DNA of 64,000 nucleotides from Guyparkeria hydrothermalis (GTDB taxonomy: Bacteria; Pseudomonadota; Gammaproteobacteria; Halothiobacillales; Halothiobacillaceae): assembly GCF_023555385.1 (NCBI RefSeq), contig NZ_JAJSED010000001.1:1895501-1959500 (forward strand), written 5' to 3'. The position numbers and the translations under genes are program-made. Positions 51,765 to 60,672 of the stretch are shown in pieces. A model generated the notes under the pieces. That model had not been told where the DNA came from and made no database searches. It saw only the letters and a list, made by a program, of their open reading frames with translations. The number at the start of each line of letters is the position of its first letter. The stretch's first letter is position 1.

Positions 51765-52829
51765 TCACTGGCGTCCCGGGCGCTCCCGATCGGCCTCGTC
51801 GTCTTCCGGCGGATTGCCCTGCCGGTCGTCGTCCGCCGCCTCGTCGGGCGCGGGCCGTTCCCCGGCGTCGTCCCGGGGGCTGGTCTCGTCCAGTGACTGC
51901 TGTTCGCGCTCGATCTCGTCGAAGGCGCGGTCGAAGTCGAAATCCTCGTCCTTTTCGGTCTCGTACTGGCGAGGCGCGGGAGCAGCGCCTTCGCCGCCGC
52001 TACCGCCCGACGGGGTGCCGCCGCCCGGACCGGAGCCATCTGGATCCGGCTCGTCGTCGCTCGGCAGTACCGGGCCGCCCTGGCGCTTGAGCAGAATGCG
52101 GCCGATCACGATCCCCAATTCATAGAGGAACCAGACCGGGATCGCCATCATGAACTGCGACAGGATGTCCGGCGGGGTAAAGATCGCCCCGAGGATGAAG
52201 GCCACCAGGATCGCGTAGCGGCGCTTCTCGGCCAGTTGCTCGGGCGTGACCACGCCGATCAGGATGAGCAGCACCGTTGCCACCGGCACTTCGAAGACGA
52301 AGCCGAAGGCAAAGAACATCGTGATGGTGAAGCTCAGGTACTCGTTGATGTCCGGCGCGAAGTTGACCTCGGTCGGCCCGGCGCCGGAGAGGAAGCCGAA
52401 CACCACCGGGAACACTGCGAAGTAGGCGAAGGCCGCACCGATGTAGAACAGGATCGTGCTGGAGAACACCAGCGGCACGACCATCTTGCGCTCGTGCTGG
52501 TAGAGCCCCGGGGCGATGAATGCCCACAACTGGTAGAGCAGAAAGGGAATCGCCAGGAACAGCGCGGTGAAGCCGGCCAGCTTGAGCGGGATGAAGAAGG
52601 TCGAGGCCACCTGGACCGCGATCATGCTGGTGTCTTCCGGGAGGAAGCGCGACAGCGGCTCGGACAGGAAGCGGAACAGCTCGTTGCGGAACGGGAACAG
52701 CGCCAGGAACAGGACGAACACCACGGCAACCGACTTGATCAGCCGGTTGCGCAGTTCGACCAGGTGCGAGACGAAACCGGCCAGGCCGGACGGCTCGTCA
52801 GTTGTCGCGTCCGCGTTCCTTTGGTTCAT
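51765..52829 (-). CDS. tatC: Twin-arginine translocase subunit TatC with an extended tail
   Basis: Core receptor of the Tat export system. Six membrane segments occupy residues about 30-245, with HLVELRNRL near the start, the conserved F-P loop (EPLSRFLPED) and E180 (FVFEVPV). The protein is 354 residues, about 100 longer than usual: residues 250-354 form a cytoplasmic tail rich in Asp, Glu, Gly and Pro. Overlaps tatB by 32 bases. Confidence 0.95.
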   Translation of the reverse strand: MNQRNADATTDEPSGLAGFVSHLVELRNRLIKSVAVVFVLFLALFPFRNELFRFLSEPLSRFLPEDTSMIAVQVASTFFIPLKLAGFTALFLAIPFLLYQLWAFIAPGLYQHERKMVVPLVFSSTILFYIGAAFAYFAVFPVVFGFLSGAGPTEVNFAPDINEYLSFTITMFFAFGFVFEVPVATVLLILIGVVTPEQLAEKRRYAILVAFILGAIFTPPDILSQFMMAIPVWFLYELGIVIGRILLKRQGGPVLPSDDEPDPDGSGPGGGTPSGGSGGEGAAPAPRQYETEKDEDFDFDRAFDEIEREQQSLDETSPRDDAGERPAPDEAADDDRQGNPPEDDEADRERPGRQ

Positions 52830-53391
52830 CTTGGCCTTTCGTGGTCGATTCCTGGATCGTGGCCGATTCGGCCGGGGTGTCGGGTTCCGGCGCGGCGAAC
52901 GGGCGGTGGAAGTTCTCGCCCGTCTCGGACTCGAGTCGGCTCAGCTCGTCTTCGAAGGGATCGCGATCCGCCGCGGTCTCGGCGCCTTCGTCGACCGCCT
53001 TGAGCCGGCTCGGGGCGTCGGCGTCATCCTCGGTCGGCGATTCCGTGTCCTTCTGGCGCGCCTGCTCGCCGGCCGCCGAGTCGCGCATGGTGCGTTCGGC
53101 GTCCGAGAGGGCGCCCTTGACCGTCTCGCCGGTGCCGGAGAGGTCGTCGCGGGTCTCCTCGACCATGGCGCGCAGCTTGGAGATTTCGGATTCCTGCGAG
53201 TTCAGCAGCTGCTTCATGTCCTGCATGTTGAACTCGCTGTCCATCTCCGCCTTGGCGTTGTTGACGAACTTGCGGACCTTGTAGGTCCACTCGCCCGCCT
53301 TGCGCGCCACGCCCGGCAGGCGCTCGGGTCCGATAACCACGAGCGCCACGACCATGAGCAAGGAGAATTCCCAGAAGCTGAAACCGAACAC
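52798..53391 (-). CDS. tatB: Sec-independent translocase protein TatB
   Basis: Works with TatC in binding twin-arginine signal peptides. The 197-residue protein has an N-terminal helix (FSFWEFSLLMVVALVVIGPERLP) with the TatB glutamate and the GPERLP hinge, an amphipathic helix, and a long acidic tail. Between tatA and tatC. Confidence 0.94.
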   Translation of the reverse strand: MFGFSFWEFSLLMVVALVVIGPERLPGVARKAGEWTYKVRKFVNNAKAEMDSEFNMQDMKQLLNSQESEISKLRAMVEETRDDLSGTGETVKGALSDAERTMRDSAAGEQARQKDTESPTEDDADAPSRLKAVDEGAETAADRDPFEDELSRLESETGENFHRPFAAPEPDTPAESATIQESTTKGQDEPKERGRDN

Positions 53392-53417
53392 GTGTTAGTC
53401 CCGACGCGCGGCGCGGA

Positions 53418-53708
53418 TCAGCTGTTCTTGTTCTCGGAGGACTTCTCGGCGGTCTTTTCCTTGCCGGCCTCGATGGTCTCGCTCTCGATCACGCGGTTGG
53501 CGTTCGGTTGCTCGCCTTCCTTGTGCTCGAGGTTCTCGGCGCGCTTCTGCTCTTCCTCGTCCTTCTCGGACTCTTCCTTCACGGCCGACTTGAAGCCCTT
53601 GATGGCGCTACCGAGGTCGGTGCCGAGGTTCTTGAGGCGCTTGGTGCCGAACAGAAGCAGCACGATGGCGAGAATGATCAGCCAGTGCCAGATGCTAAAA
53701 GTACCCAT
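53418..53708 (-). CDS. tatA: Sec-independent translocase protein TatA
   Basis: Pore-forming subunit of the Tat system. The 96-residue protein starts with [19 protein letters not shown], followed by the [13 protein letters not shown] amphipathic helix and a highly charged tail. FccB encoded in this window is a likely substrate of the system. Confidence 0.95.
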   Translation of the reverse strand: MGTFSIWHWLIILAIVLLLFGTKRLKNLGTDLGSAIKGFKSAVKEESEKDEEEQKRAENLEHKEGEQPNANRVIESETIEAGKEKTAEKSSENKNS

Positions 53709-53734
53709 GATCGCGATCTCCTACAGGTGTCCAG

Positions 53735-54091
53735 TCAATCTTGTGTGCGCCGCGCCTTTTCTTCAAGGCCCGACAGTCCGAAACGGCGGTCGAGCTCCGC
53801 GAGCACGTCCGCCGGGGTTTGGTTGGCATCGGCCAGCAGTACCAGGCTGTGGAACCACAGGTCGGCCATCTCGTTGATCAGTTCGTCGGGGTCGTCGCCC
53901 ACCGCGGCAAGCGCGACCTCGACCCCCTCCTCGCCCACCTTCTGGGCGATCTTGGCCCGGCCCTTCTTGTACAGGCTGGCGACGTAGGAGCTGCCGGCAT
54001 CGGCGCCCTTACGCTCCTCGAGCAGGGCGGCCAGCCGTTCGAGCACCTCGCTCGACGAGGCGGAAGAGGACGGGGAATCAGCCGTTGCCAT
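53735..54091 (-). CDS. hisE: Phosphoribosyl-ATP pyrophosphatase HisE
   Basis: Second step of histidine synthesis. The 118-residue MazG-like protein has [10 protein letters not shown], the metal-site GEEGVEV and [10 protein letters not shown]. Ser-rich N-terminus. Separate from hisI, which it overlaps by 14 bases. Confidence 0.94.
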   Translation of the reverse strand: MATADSPSSSASSSEVLERLAALLEERKGADAGSSYVASLYKKGRAKIAQKVGEEGVEVALAAVGDDPDELINEMADLWFHSLVLLADANQTPADVLAELDRRFGLSGLEEKARRTQD

Positions 54092-54503
54092 AGATCGCTC
54101 CCGGAGATTTCTTCACCTCGTCGGCCACCTGCCAGCGGCCGTCCTTGAGGCGACGGTAGAAGCAGGACTCCCGTCCCGTGTGACAGGCGATGCCGCCGGC
54201 CTGTTCGATCGACAACAGCAGGACGTCGCCGTCGCAGTCAAGCCGGATCTCCCGCACCTTCTGAGTATGGCCGCTCTGCTCGCCCTTGTGCCAGAGCTTG
54301 CCGCGCGAGCGGGAGAAGTACACCGCCTCGCCCAGCTCGACGGTCTTCGCCACCGCCTCGCGGTTCATCCAGGCGAACATCATCACCCGGCCGCTCTCCG
54401 CGTCCTGCGCGATTGCCGGCACCAGTCCGTCGGCATCGAAGGCGATCGCCTCGATCCAGTCGGCGTTGGCGGTGGCCGGGGAATTTGCCTGGGAATCGGT
54501 CAC
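54078..54503 (-). CDS. hisI: Phosphoribosyl-AMP cyclohydrolase HisI
   Basis: Third step of histidine synthesis, a zinc enzyme. The 141-residue protein has [29 protein letters not shown], the DCDGD motif, and [12 protein letters not shown] with the metal cysteines. Monofunctional here, unlike the fused HisIE of enterobacteria. Confidence 0.95.
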   Translation of the reverse strand: MTDSQANSPATANADWIEAIAFDADGLVPAIAQDAESGRVMMFAWMNREAVAKTVELGEAVYFSRSRGKLWHKGEQSGHTQKVREIRLDCDGDVLLLSIEQAGGIACHTGRESCFYRRLKDGRWQVADEVKKSPGAIYGNG

Positions 54504-54595
54504 TTGCGTGTCGTCGTGTAGCGGTGGGCGGGCGGCGCCGGAGTATATCAGGGATGCCGGGAAAACCGTCAGCGGCCCGGGGAAGGCCGGCCCGG

Positions 54596-55369
54596 TCAGT
54601 CCCGGACCTCGATGCCGGCCTCGGCCATGACCGCCTTGGCCTCATCGATGCTGTAGGTGCCGAAGTGGAAGATGCTCGCGGCCAGCACCGCGTCGGCGTG
54701 GCCTTCGGTGATGCCGTCGACCAGGTGCTGGAGGTTGCCCACGCCGCCGGAGGCGATCACCGGGATCGGCACGTTATCGCTGATGGTGCGGGTCAGTTCG
54801 AGGTCGAAGCCCTGCTGCATGCCGTCGCGATCCATGCTGGTCACCAGCAGTTCGCCGGCACCCAGGTCGGCCATGTACTTGGCCCACTTGATCGCGTCGA
54901 GACCGGTCGGATTGCGCCCGCCGTGGGTGAAGATTTCCCAGCGCGGCGGCTCGTCCTCGCCCGAGACGCGCCGGGCGTCGATGGCGACCACGATGCACTG
55001 CGAGCCGACCGCGTCGCTCATCTCCTTGATGCGTTCGGGATGGTGGACGGCGGCGGTGTTGATCGAGACCTTGTCGGCACCGGCATGCAGCAGCCGGCGG
55101 ACGTCGTCGAGCGTGCGGATGCCGCCGCCGACGGTCAGCGGGATGAACACCTCGGCGGCGACCGCCTCGACCACGTGCTGCATGGTCTCGCGCCCCTCGT
55201 GGGAGGCGGAGATGTCGAGGAAGGTCAGCTCGTCGGCACCCGCCTGGTTGTAGCGGCGCGCCGCCTCGACCGGGTCGCCGGCGTCACGCAGGCCCTCGAA
55301 CTGCACGCCCTTGACCACGCGGCCCTCGGCCACGTCCAGGCAGGGGATGATGCGCTTGGCAAGCCCCAT
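54596..55369 (-). CDS. hisF: Imidazole glycerol phosphate synthase subunit HisF
   Basis: Cyclase half of IGP synthase; uses ammonia from HisH. The 257-residue TIM barrel has catalytic aspartates D12 ([11 protein letters not shown]) and D131 (VAIDARR), and phosphate-binding GGGIRT and ASGGVGN. Lies 92 bases before hisI. Confidence 0.96.
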   Translation of the reverse strand: MGLAKRIIPCLDVAEGRVVKGVQFEGLRDAGDPVEAARRYNQAGADELTFLDISASHEGRETMQHVVEAVAAEVFIPLTVGGGIRTLDDVRRLLHAGADKVSINTAAVHHPERIKEMSDAVGSQCIVVAIDARRVSGEDEPPRWEIFTHGGRNPTGLDAIKWAKYMADLGAGELLVTSMDRDGMQQGFDLELTRTISDNVPIPVIASGGVGNLQHLVDGITEGHADAVLAASIFHFGTYSIDEAKAVMAEAGIEVRD

Positions 55370-55372
55370 GGC

Positions 55373-56128
55373 CTACTCGGAGAACGGCGGGATGCCCGCG
55401 CGGTCGTCAATGCGCTTCTGCGCTTCCTGCAGGTCGATGGTGCCCTCGTATAGCGCCCGGCCGATGATCGCGCCGGAGACGCCATCGTCGGCCGCCTCGA
55501 TCAGGCGGTCGATGTCGTTCATGTCGGTCACGCCGCCGGAGGCGATCACCGGAACGCGCACCGAGGTGGCGAGCTTGCGAGTTGCCTCGATGTTCGCACC
55601 CTGCATCATGCCGTCGCGGGAGATGTCGGTGAACACGATCGCGGCCACGCCGTCCTGCTCGAAGCGCTGCGCCATGTCGTAGACGTCGTGGTGGGAGAGC
55701 TTCGACCAGCCGTCGATGGCGACCTTGTCGTCACGCGCGTCCAGGCCGACGATGATGTGGCCCGGGAAGGCGAGGCAGACGTCCTCGACGAAATGCGGCT
55801 CGGAGACGGCCTTGGTGCCGATGATCACGAACTCGACGCCCAGCTCGAGGTACTGCTCGATGGTCGCCTCGTCGCGGATGCCGCCGCCGACCTGGATCGG
55901 CAGGTCCGGGTAGGCCTCGCAGATGGCCTTGATGACCTCGCGGTTCTTGGGGCTGCCGGCGAAGGCACCGTCGAGATCGACCAGGTGCAGGCGTCGCGCG
56001 CCGGCCTCCACCCAGCGTCCGGCCACGGCGACCGGGTCGTCGGAAAAGACGGTGTCATCCTCCATGCGGCCCTGGCGCAGGCGCACGCATTTGCCTTCCT
56101 TCAGATCGATGGCGGGGATCAGGAGCAT
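55373..56128 (-). CDS. hisA: ProFAR isomerase HisA
   Basis: Opens the ribose ring in histidine synthesis. The 251-residue TIM barrel starts [17 protein letters not shown] and has catalytic D8 and D130, plus GGGIRD and ASGGVTD. The ATG at 56128 has AGGAG-like bases; the longer frame to 56272 is not family-like. Three bases before hisF. Confidence 0.96.
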   Translation of the reverse strand: MLLIPAIDLKEGKCVRLRQGRMEDDTVFSDDPVAVAGRWVEAGARRLHLVDLDGAFAGSPKNREVIKAICEAYPDLPIQVGGGIRDEATIEQYLELGVEFVIIGTKAVSEPHFVEDVCLAFPGHIIVGLDARDDKVAIDGWSKLSHHDVYDMAQRFEQDGVAAIVFTDISRDGMMQGANIEATRKLATSVRVPVIASGGVTDMNDIDRLIEAADDGVSGAIIGRALYEGTIDLQEAQKRIDDRAGIPPFSE

Positions 56129-56171
56129 GGTTGGGGCGTCCTCGATACGCGTCTGTCGTTGTGCGATGCGG

Positions 56172-56804
56172 TCAGGACCACGGTCCGGACCAGCGGGTGA
56201 AATTGGCCAGAAGCTTGAGGCCGTCGTCGGCGCTCTTCTCCGGGTGCGCCTGGATGGCGAAGACGTAGTCATCGGCCAGTGCGGCGCAGTAGGTCAGGTC
56301 GTACTCCGCCGTTGCCACCTGCTGCGCCGGATCGGACAGATCGCAGTAGTAGCTGTGGACGAAGTAGAAGCGCGCGTCCTGACGGATGCCGTCGAGCAGC
56401 GGGTGCTCCTGCGTCTGGTGCAGCTGGTTCCAGCCCATCTGCGGCACCTTGAGCGCTTCGTTCTCCGGGCGGAAGCGGCGTACCTGGCCGGGAAACCAGC
56501 CGAGCAGGTCCACGCCGTCGTTCTCCTCGGAGCGGTCGAGCAGCACCTGCATGCCCATGCAGATGCCGAGAAACGGGCGGGTCCGCGCCGCCTCGCGCAG
56601 GGCCTCGGGCAGGTTGCGCTCGCGCAGCGCGGTCATGCACTGGGCGGCCGCGCCCTGGCCGGGGAAGACCACACGCTCGGACTCCAGGATTACCTCCGGG
56701 GCATCGGTCAGCACCACGTGGGCACCATCCGGGGCTACGTGCTCGATGGCCTTGACCACCGAGCGCAGGTTGCCCATGCCGTAGTCGACGACCGCGATTT
56801 GCAT
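56172..56804 (-). CDS. hisH: Imidazole glycerol phosphate synthase subunit HisH
   Basis: Glutamine amidotransferase half of IGP synthase. The 210-residue protein has the triad C82 (LGICMGMQ), H187 and E189 (QAHPEKS), and starts with [11 protein letters not shown]. Directly after hisB, one base apart. Confidence 0.96.
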   Translation of the reverse strand: MQIAVVDYGMGNLRSVVKAIEHVAPDGAHVVLTDAPEVILESERVVFPGQGAAAQCMTALRERNLPEALREAARTRPFLGICMGMQVLLDRSEENDGVDLLGWFPGQVRRFRPENEALKVPQMGWNQLHQTQEHPLLDGIRQDARFYFVHSYYCDLSDPAQQVATAEYDLTYCAALADDYVFAIQAHPEKSADDGLKLLANFTRWSGPWS

Positions 56805-56805
56805 A

Positions 56806-57399
56806 TCAGAGCGAGCCCTTGGTCGAGGGGATCACGTCCGCCTGGCGCTCGTCGGCGCTCAGTGCCATGCGCAGCGCCCGACCGAAGGCCTTGAACATGG
56901 TCTCGGCCTGGTGATGCGCATTGCGCCCACGGATGTTATCGACGTGCAGCGTGGCGTTGGCGTGGTTGACGAAGCCGCGGAAGAACTCCTCGACCAGCTC
57001 GGTCTCGAAGCGGCCGATCAGCGAGCGGGTGAAGTCGCAGTGGAATTCCAGCCCGGGACGGCCGGACAGATCGATCACCACGCGCGACAACGCCTCGTCC
57101 AGCGGCACGTAGGCGTGCCCGTAACGGTAGATGCCGCGCTTGTCGCCGACGGCCTTCGTCACCGCCTGGCCGAGCACGATGCCGCAGTCCTCGACGGTGT
57201 GGTGGTCGTCGATCTCGGTGTCGCCGTCGCAGGTCAGCGTGATGTCGATCAGCCCGTGCCGGGCGATCTGGTCGAGCATGTGCTCGAAGAAAGGCACGCC
57301 GGTCTGGAGCCGGGCCTTGCCCTCGCCGTCGAGGTTGATCTCGAGCGAGATGCGGGTCTCGTTGGTTTCGCGTCGGATCTGCGCAGTACGTGCGGCCAT
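56806..57399 (-). CDS. hisB: Imidazoleglycerol-phosphate dehydratase HisB
   Basis: Sixth step of histidine synthesis, a Mn enzyme. The 197-residue protein carries the metal-binding HHTVED and HHQAE motifs and [13 protein letters not shown]. Monofunctional, without the phosphatase half of enterobacterial HisB. First gene of the hisBHAFIE-tatABC run. Confidence 0.96.
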   Translation of the reverse strand: MAARTAQIRRETNETRISLEINLDGEGKARLQTGVPFFEHMLDQIARHGLIDITLTCDGDTEIDDHHTVEDCGIVLGQAVTKAVGDKRGIYRYGHAYVPLDEALSRVVIDLSGRPGLEFHCDFTRSLIGRFETELVEEFFRGFVNHANATLHVDNIRGRNAHHQAETMFKAFGRALRMALSADERQADVIPSTKGSL

Positions 57400-57543
57400 G
57401 GTCGGTTCGCGTCTCGGGCGGATTGGCTATGGGGTCTCGGAAATCGGTTCCCGAACCGGGAGCATACAATGCCCGCCGCGGCACGTCAGCCTTTCGGCGG
57501 AAAACGTCGTCTGCCGGCTCTCTCGAGTCCGCCCGTGACGGGG

Positions 57544-57572
57544 TTGACCGCGCGGCGATTTTGCCGTTAAAT
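57544..57572 (+). promoter_or_regulatory. Promoter of tRNA-Phe
   Basis: TTGACC (57544-57549), a 17-base spacer, and TTAAAT (57567-57572). The following bases are GC-rich, a discriminator typical of stringently controlled stable RNAs. About 60 bases of leader precede the tRNA. The rest of the 57400-57638 gap shows no gene. Confidence 0.6.
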
Positions 57573-57638
57573 GCGCAACCTCGTTGCCCGGCGGGCCTGC
57601 CCGTCATCCCTCAGTTGCCGGCAACGAAGAACCGATTT

Positions 57639-57714
57639 GGCCAGATAGCTCAGTTGGTAGAGCAGGGGATTGAAAATCCCCGTGTCGGGGGTTCGATTCC
57701 CTCTCTGGCCACCA
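57639..57714 (+). tRNA. tRNA-Phe (GAA)
   Basis: A 76-base tRNA with acceptor arms GGCCAGA and TCTGGCC, D-arm AGCTCAGTTGGTAGAGC, anticodon loop TTGAAAA flanked by GGGGA and TCCCC, TTCGATT loop, and an encoded CCA. The anticodon GAA reads Phe codons. Followed at once by a terminator. Confidence 0.98.
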
Positions 57715-57721
57715 TGACATG

Positions 57722-57756
57722 AAGACCCCGGGTCCCGACGGATCCGGGGTCTTTCT
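57722..57756 (+). terminator. Terminator after tRNA-Phe
   Basis: AAGACCCCGG (57722-57731) pairs with CCGGGGTCTT (57744-57753), 12-base loop, followed by TTC. Ends the tRNA transcript 60 bases before dinB. Confidence 0.8.
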
Positions 57757-57816
57757 CGTTCCGGGGCACTCGCGTGTTCGCGTTATGCTGCCCGTCCGGC
57801 ACGACGAAGGCTTTGC

Positions 57817-58923
57817 ATGCGCAAGATCATCCACGTCGACATGGATGCGTTCTACGCGTCGGTCGAGCAGCGAGACCGGCCCGAGCTGCGCGGCCGGCCG
57901 GTGGTGGTCGGCGGCGATCCGGCTGGCCGGGGCGTGGTCGCCGCGGCGAGCTACGAGGCCCGCCGCTTCGGCATCCGCTCGGCGATGCCTGCCGCGCGTG
58001 CCGCCCGCGCCTGCCCCGAGGCGGTGTTTCTGCGGCCGCGCTTCGACGTCTACCGGGCCGTGTCTCGCCAGATCCACGGCATCTTCCGTCGCTACACCGA
58101 TCGTATCGAACCGCTGTCGCTCGACGAGGCCTACCTCGACGTGACCGAGACGCCTGCCTGTCGTGGTTCGGCGACCCTGATGGCGCGCGAGATCAAGGCG
58201 GCGATTCTCGATGCGACCGGTCTGGTCGCATCGGCCGGGGTTTCCTACAACAAGTTCCTCGCTAAGCTGGCCTCCGATTTCGACAAGCCCGACGGGCTGT
58301 ACGTGATCGACCCGGCCGCGGCCGAGGCTTTCGTCGACCAGTTGCCAGTCGGTGATTTCCACGGTGTCGGGCCGGCCACCGAGCGACGCATGCGGCATCA
58401 CGGTATCGAGACCGGACGCGATCTGCGCCGCCATGCGTTGCACGAATTGGTCGATTGGTTCGGCAAGGCCGGTCGTCACTACTACTCGATCGCGCGCGGC
58501 ATCGACGAGCGGCCAGTGGTCAGTCAGCGGATCCGCAAGTCGCTCGGCCACGAGACCACCTTTGCCAGCGACCTGGGTGATCGCGTGGCCGTCGATGCCG
58601 CTGTGGTGCCGCTGGCCGAACGGGTGGCGGCCGACCTCGCCGGCCGGGAACTGACCGCCCGCACGGTTACCCTCAAGGTGAAGTACGCCGATTTCGTCCA
58701 AATTACGCGCCGCCAGACCTTCGGCCGCCCCCTCTCCGCGGCGACCGAGCTGGTCGAGGCCCTGCGCCCCCTGCTGGATGCCACCGAGGTCGGGCGACGA
58801 CCGGTGAGATTGCTGGGCGTGACCTGCTCGTCGCTGGAGGCCCGCGGCCCGGTTACGCTGGGCGAGCTTGACCTGGGATGGGCGGGCGATTCGCCCGGCG
58901 ACCGGCTATCGTCCGATTCATGA
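57817..58923 (+). CDS. dinB: DNA polymerase IV
   Basis: Y-family lesion-bypass polymerase of 368 residues. Active-site acids are D8 and D103/E104 (SLDEAYLD), the finger motif is ASYEARRFGI, and a little-finger domain follows residue 240. No clear LexA box is visible upstream. The ATG at 57817 has GAAGG before it. Confidence 0.95.
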   Translation: MRKIIHVDMDAFYASVEQRDRPELRGRPVVVGGDPAGRGVVAAASYEARRFGIRSAMPAARAARACPEAVFLRPRFDVYRAVSRQIHGIFRRYTDRIEPLSLDEAYLDVTETPACRGSATLMAREIKAAILDATGLVASAGVSYNKFLAKLASDFDKPDGLYVIDPAAAEAFVDQLPVGDFHGVGPATERRMRHHGIETGRDLRRHALHELVDWFGKAGRHYYSIARGIDERPVVSQRIRKSLGHETTFASDLGDRVAVDAAVVPLAERVAADLAGRELTARTVTLKVKYADFVQITRRQTFGRPLSAATELVEALRPLLDATEVGRRPVRLLGVTCSSLEARGPVTLGELDLGWAGDSPGDRLSSDS

Positions 58924-58953
58924 TTCCCCTGTCCGCCTGCCCGGGAGCGCCCG

Positions 58954-59700
58954 ATGTTGCTTGAAACCAGCCTGCTGACCGTCTTTCTGGCGGCCCTCGT
59001 CACTGCGTTGGCGACCGGGCTGGGGGCGATTCCTCTCGCCATCGTCCGGCAGTTCAGTGTCTGGTGGACGAGTCTGGGGGCGGCCGTGGCCGCCGGGTTG
59101 ATGCTCGCTGCGAGTCACAGCCTTGTGGTCGAGGGAGCGCCCGAGGGGGCGTGGTTGGTGCTTGTCGGCATGGCCTCCGGCCTGGGGTTGGTGGTGCTGG
59201 CGGATCGCTGGATCGACCGGGCAGACGCTCCCGGTGTCGGTGACCTCAAGGGCGCGGATGCCCGCAAGGCGTTGCTGATCGTCGGGGTGATGACCGCCCA
59301 CTCGTTCGCCGAGGGCGTCGGCGTCGGGGTGGCGTTCGGCGGCGGCCAGGAGCTCGGCACGTTCATCACTGTCGCGATCGCGGTGCACAACATCCCCGAG
59401 GGGCTGGCGATCGCGCTGGTGCTGGTGCCCCGGGGGGTGCCGGTCTGGCAGGCCGCCTGGTGGGCCGTGTTTTCCAGCCTGCCCCAGCCGCTCATGGCGA
59501 TCCCGGCCTACCTGTTCGTCACGACGTTCGAGCCGTTCCTGCCGATCGGGCTGGGGCTGGCGGCCGGGGCGATGATCTGGATGGTGCTGGCCGAAATGCT
59601 GCCGGATGCCCTGAGGCACCTCTCGTCCCGGGCGGTAGGGGCGTCCGTGGTGCTGGCCTTCATGGTCATGCTGGCCTTTCAGCTACTCATCGCCCGCTAG
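58954..59700 (+). CDS. ZIP-family metal transporter
   Basis: Inner-membrane divalent metal permease of 248 residues with about eight helices. The metal-path motifs are HSFAEG (116-121) in helix 4 and HNIPEG (145-150) in helix 5, plus AEMLPDAL later. Likely imports zinc or iron, but the metal and direction are inferred from the family. Starts 30 bases after dinB with GGGAG before the ATG. Confidence 0.87.
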   Translation: MLLETSLLTVFLAALVTALATGLGAIPLAIVRQFSVWWTSLGAAVAAGLMLAASHSLVVEGAPEGAWLVLVGMASGLGLVVLADRWIDRADAPGVGDLKGADARKALLIVGVMTAHSFAEGVGVGVAFGGGQELGTFITVAIAVHNIPEGLAIALVLVPRGVPVWQAAWWAVFSSLPQPLMAIPAYLFVTTFEPFLPIGLGLAAGAMIWMVLAEMLPDALRHLSSRAVGASVVLAFMVMLAFQLLIAR

Positions 59701-59824
59701 GCCGTGCATATGGTTTCATGCTGATGATCGAATATTTCTTTCCTAGGATATTTTCCCTGAGAAATCAGTCACAAGGCATGTGGCTTAACGATTGAATTTG
59801 CCCCGGTTCGGGGGCATGCTTATC

Positions 59825-59837
59825 CTCCGAATCGGAG
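59825..59837. other. Inverted repeat before the Sel1-repeat gene
   Basis: CTCCGA (59825-59830), one base, TCGGAG (59832-59837), about 20 bases before the ATG at 59857. A hairpin TGCCCC-N6-GGGGCA lies just upstream (59799-59816). Possibly regulatory. Confidence 0.35.
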
Positions 59838-59856
59838 TAGAACGAGGACAGGGACC

Positions 59857-60615
59857 ATGGCATCCAAGCAAACCTTTGGCATGCGCCGTCTGGCGCGTGC
59901 CGTGACATTTTCCCTGGTGGCCGGCGGCCTGACCGTGCCGCTGGCCGGCATGGCCGCGGATGTGCCGGCTGCCGTCACGCAGGACCTTTACGAAAAGGGC
60001 GGCGTCGAGCACTGGCTGCCCAAGGCCGAGGACGGCGAGATCTTCGCCCAATACGTGCTCGGTCACATGTACTGCACCGGCAAGAAGGTCGAGCAGGACT
60101 ACGAGAAGGGCCTGCGCTGGTACCGTGCCGCGGCCGAAGCGGGGTTCGCCCCCAGCGAGCTGGCGGTCGGCACTCTCTACTTCGAGGGTCAGGGCACCGA
60201 TCGTGATGTGGCCGAGGCGGCGCGCTGGTTCGAGCGTGCAGCGGAGAAGGGCTACGCGCGTGCCCAGAGCAACCTCGCGGCCCTCTACCTGGGCGGTGAC
60301 GGCATCGAGGCCGATTACGACAAGGCACTGCACTGGTACGGCGAGGCCGCCTCCCAGGGGCACATGGTCGCTCGCTACAACCTGGCCATGATGTATGCCC
60401 ACGGGCTGGGCATGGACGAGCCGGACTACATCGCGGCATATGGCCTGTTGAGCCCGATGGTGGAGAACGGCCATCGCGCGGCTACCGAGCTGATGGAGTC
60501 GTTTGCCGGCGAGATGGACAAGGAGGAGCTGGCCGCAGCGCGTGATCTGTCCAAGAAGCTGCGCGAACAGGACAGCATGCAGGTCGCGCTCGACGAGCGG
60601 TCGGCACGGCGCTGA
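59857..60615 (+). CDS. Secreted Sel1-repeat protein
   Basis: A 252-residue protein with a signal peptide (cut near GMA|ADVP) and four or more Sel1-like repeats between about residues 60 and 200, with the pattern A...LG.LY..G and A..W...AA..G. Such proteins serve as periplasmic interaction scaffolds; no specific partner can be named. The preceding 156 bases are AT-richer than average. Confidence 0.83.
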   Translation: MASKQTFGMRRLARAVTFSLVAGGLTVPLAGMAADVPAAVTQDLYEKGGVEHWLPKAEDGEIFAQYVLGHMYCTGKKVEQDYEKGLRWYRAAAEAGFAPSELAVGTLYFEGQGTDRDVAEAARWFERAAEKGYARAQSNLAALYLGGDGIEADYDKALHWYGEAASQGHMVARYNLAMMYAHGLGMDEPDYIAAYGLLSPMVENGHRAATELMESFAGEMDKEELAAARDLSKKLREQDSMQVALDERSARR

Positions 60616-60638
60616 GCGAGGCCCCTTGCCGAAAGTCG

Positions 60639-60666
60639 AACGGCGCCTGCGGGCGCCGTTTTTTTT
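60639..60666 (+). terminator. Terminator of the Sel1-repeat gene
   Basis: AACGGCGCC (60639-60647) pairs with GGCGCCGTT (60652-60660) around TGCG, followed by eight Ts. Strong intrinsic terminator, just before the end of the convergent cls gene. Confidence 0.95.
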
Positions 60667-60672
60667 GGTCGA

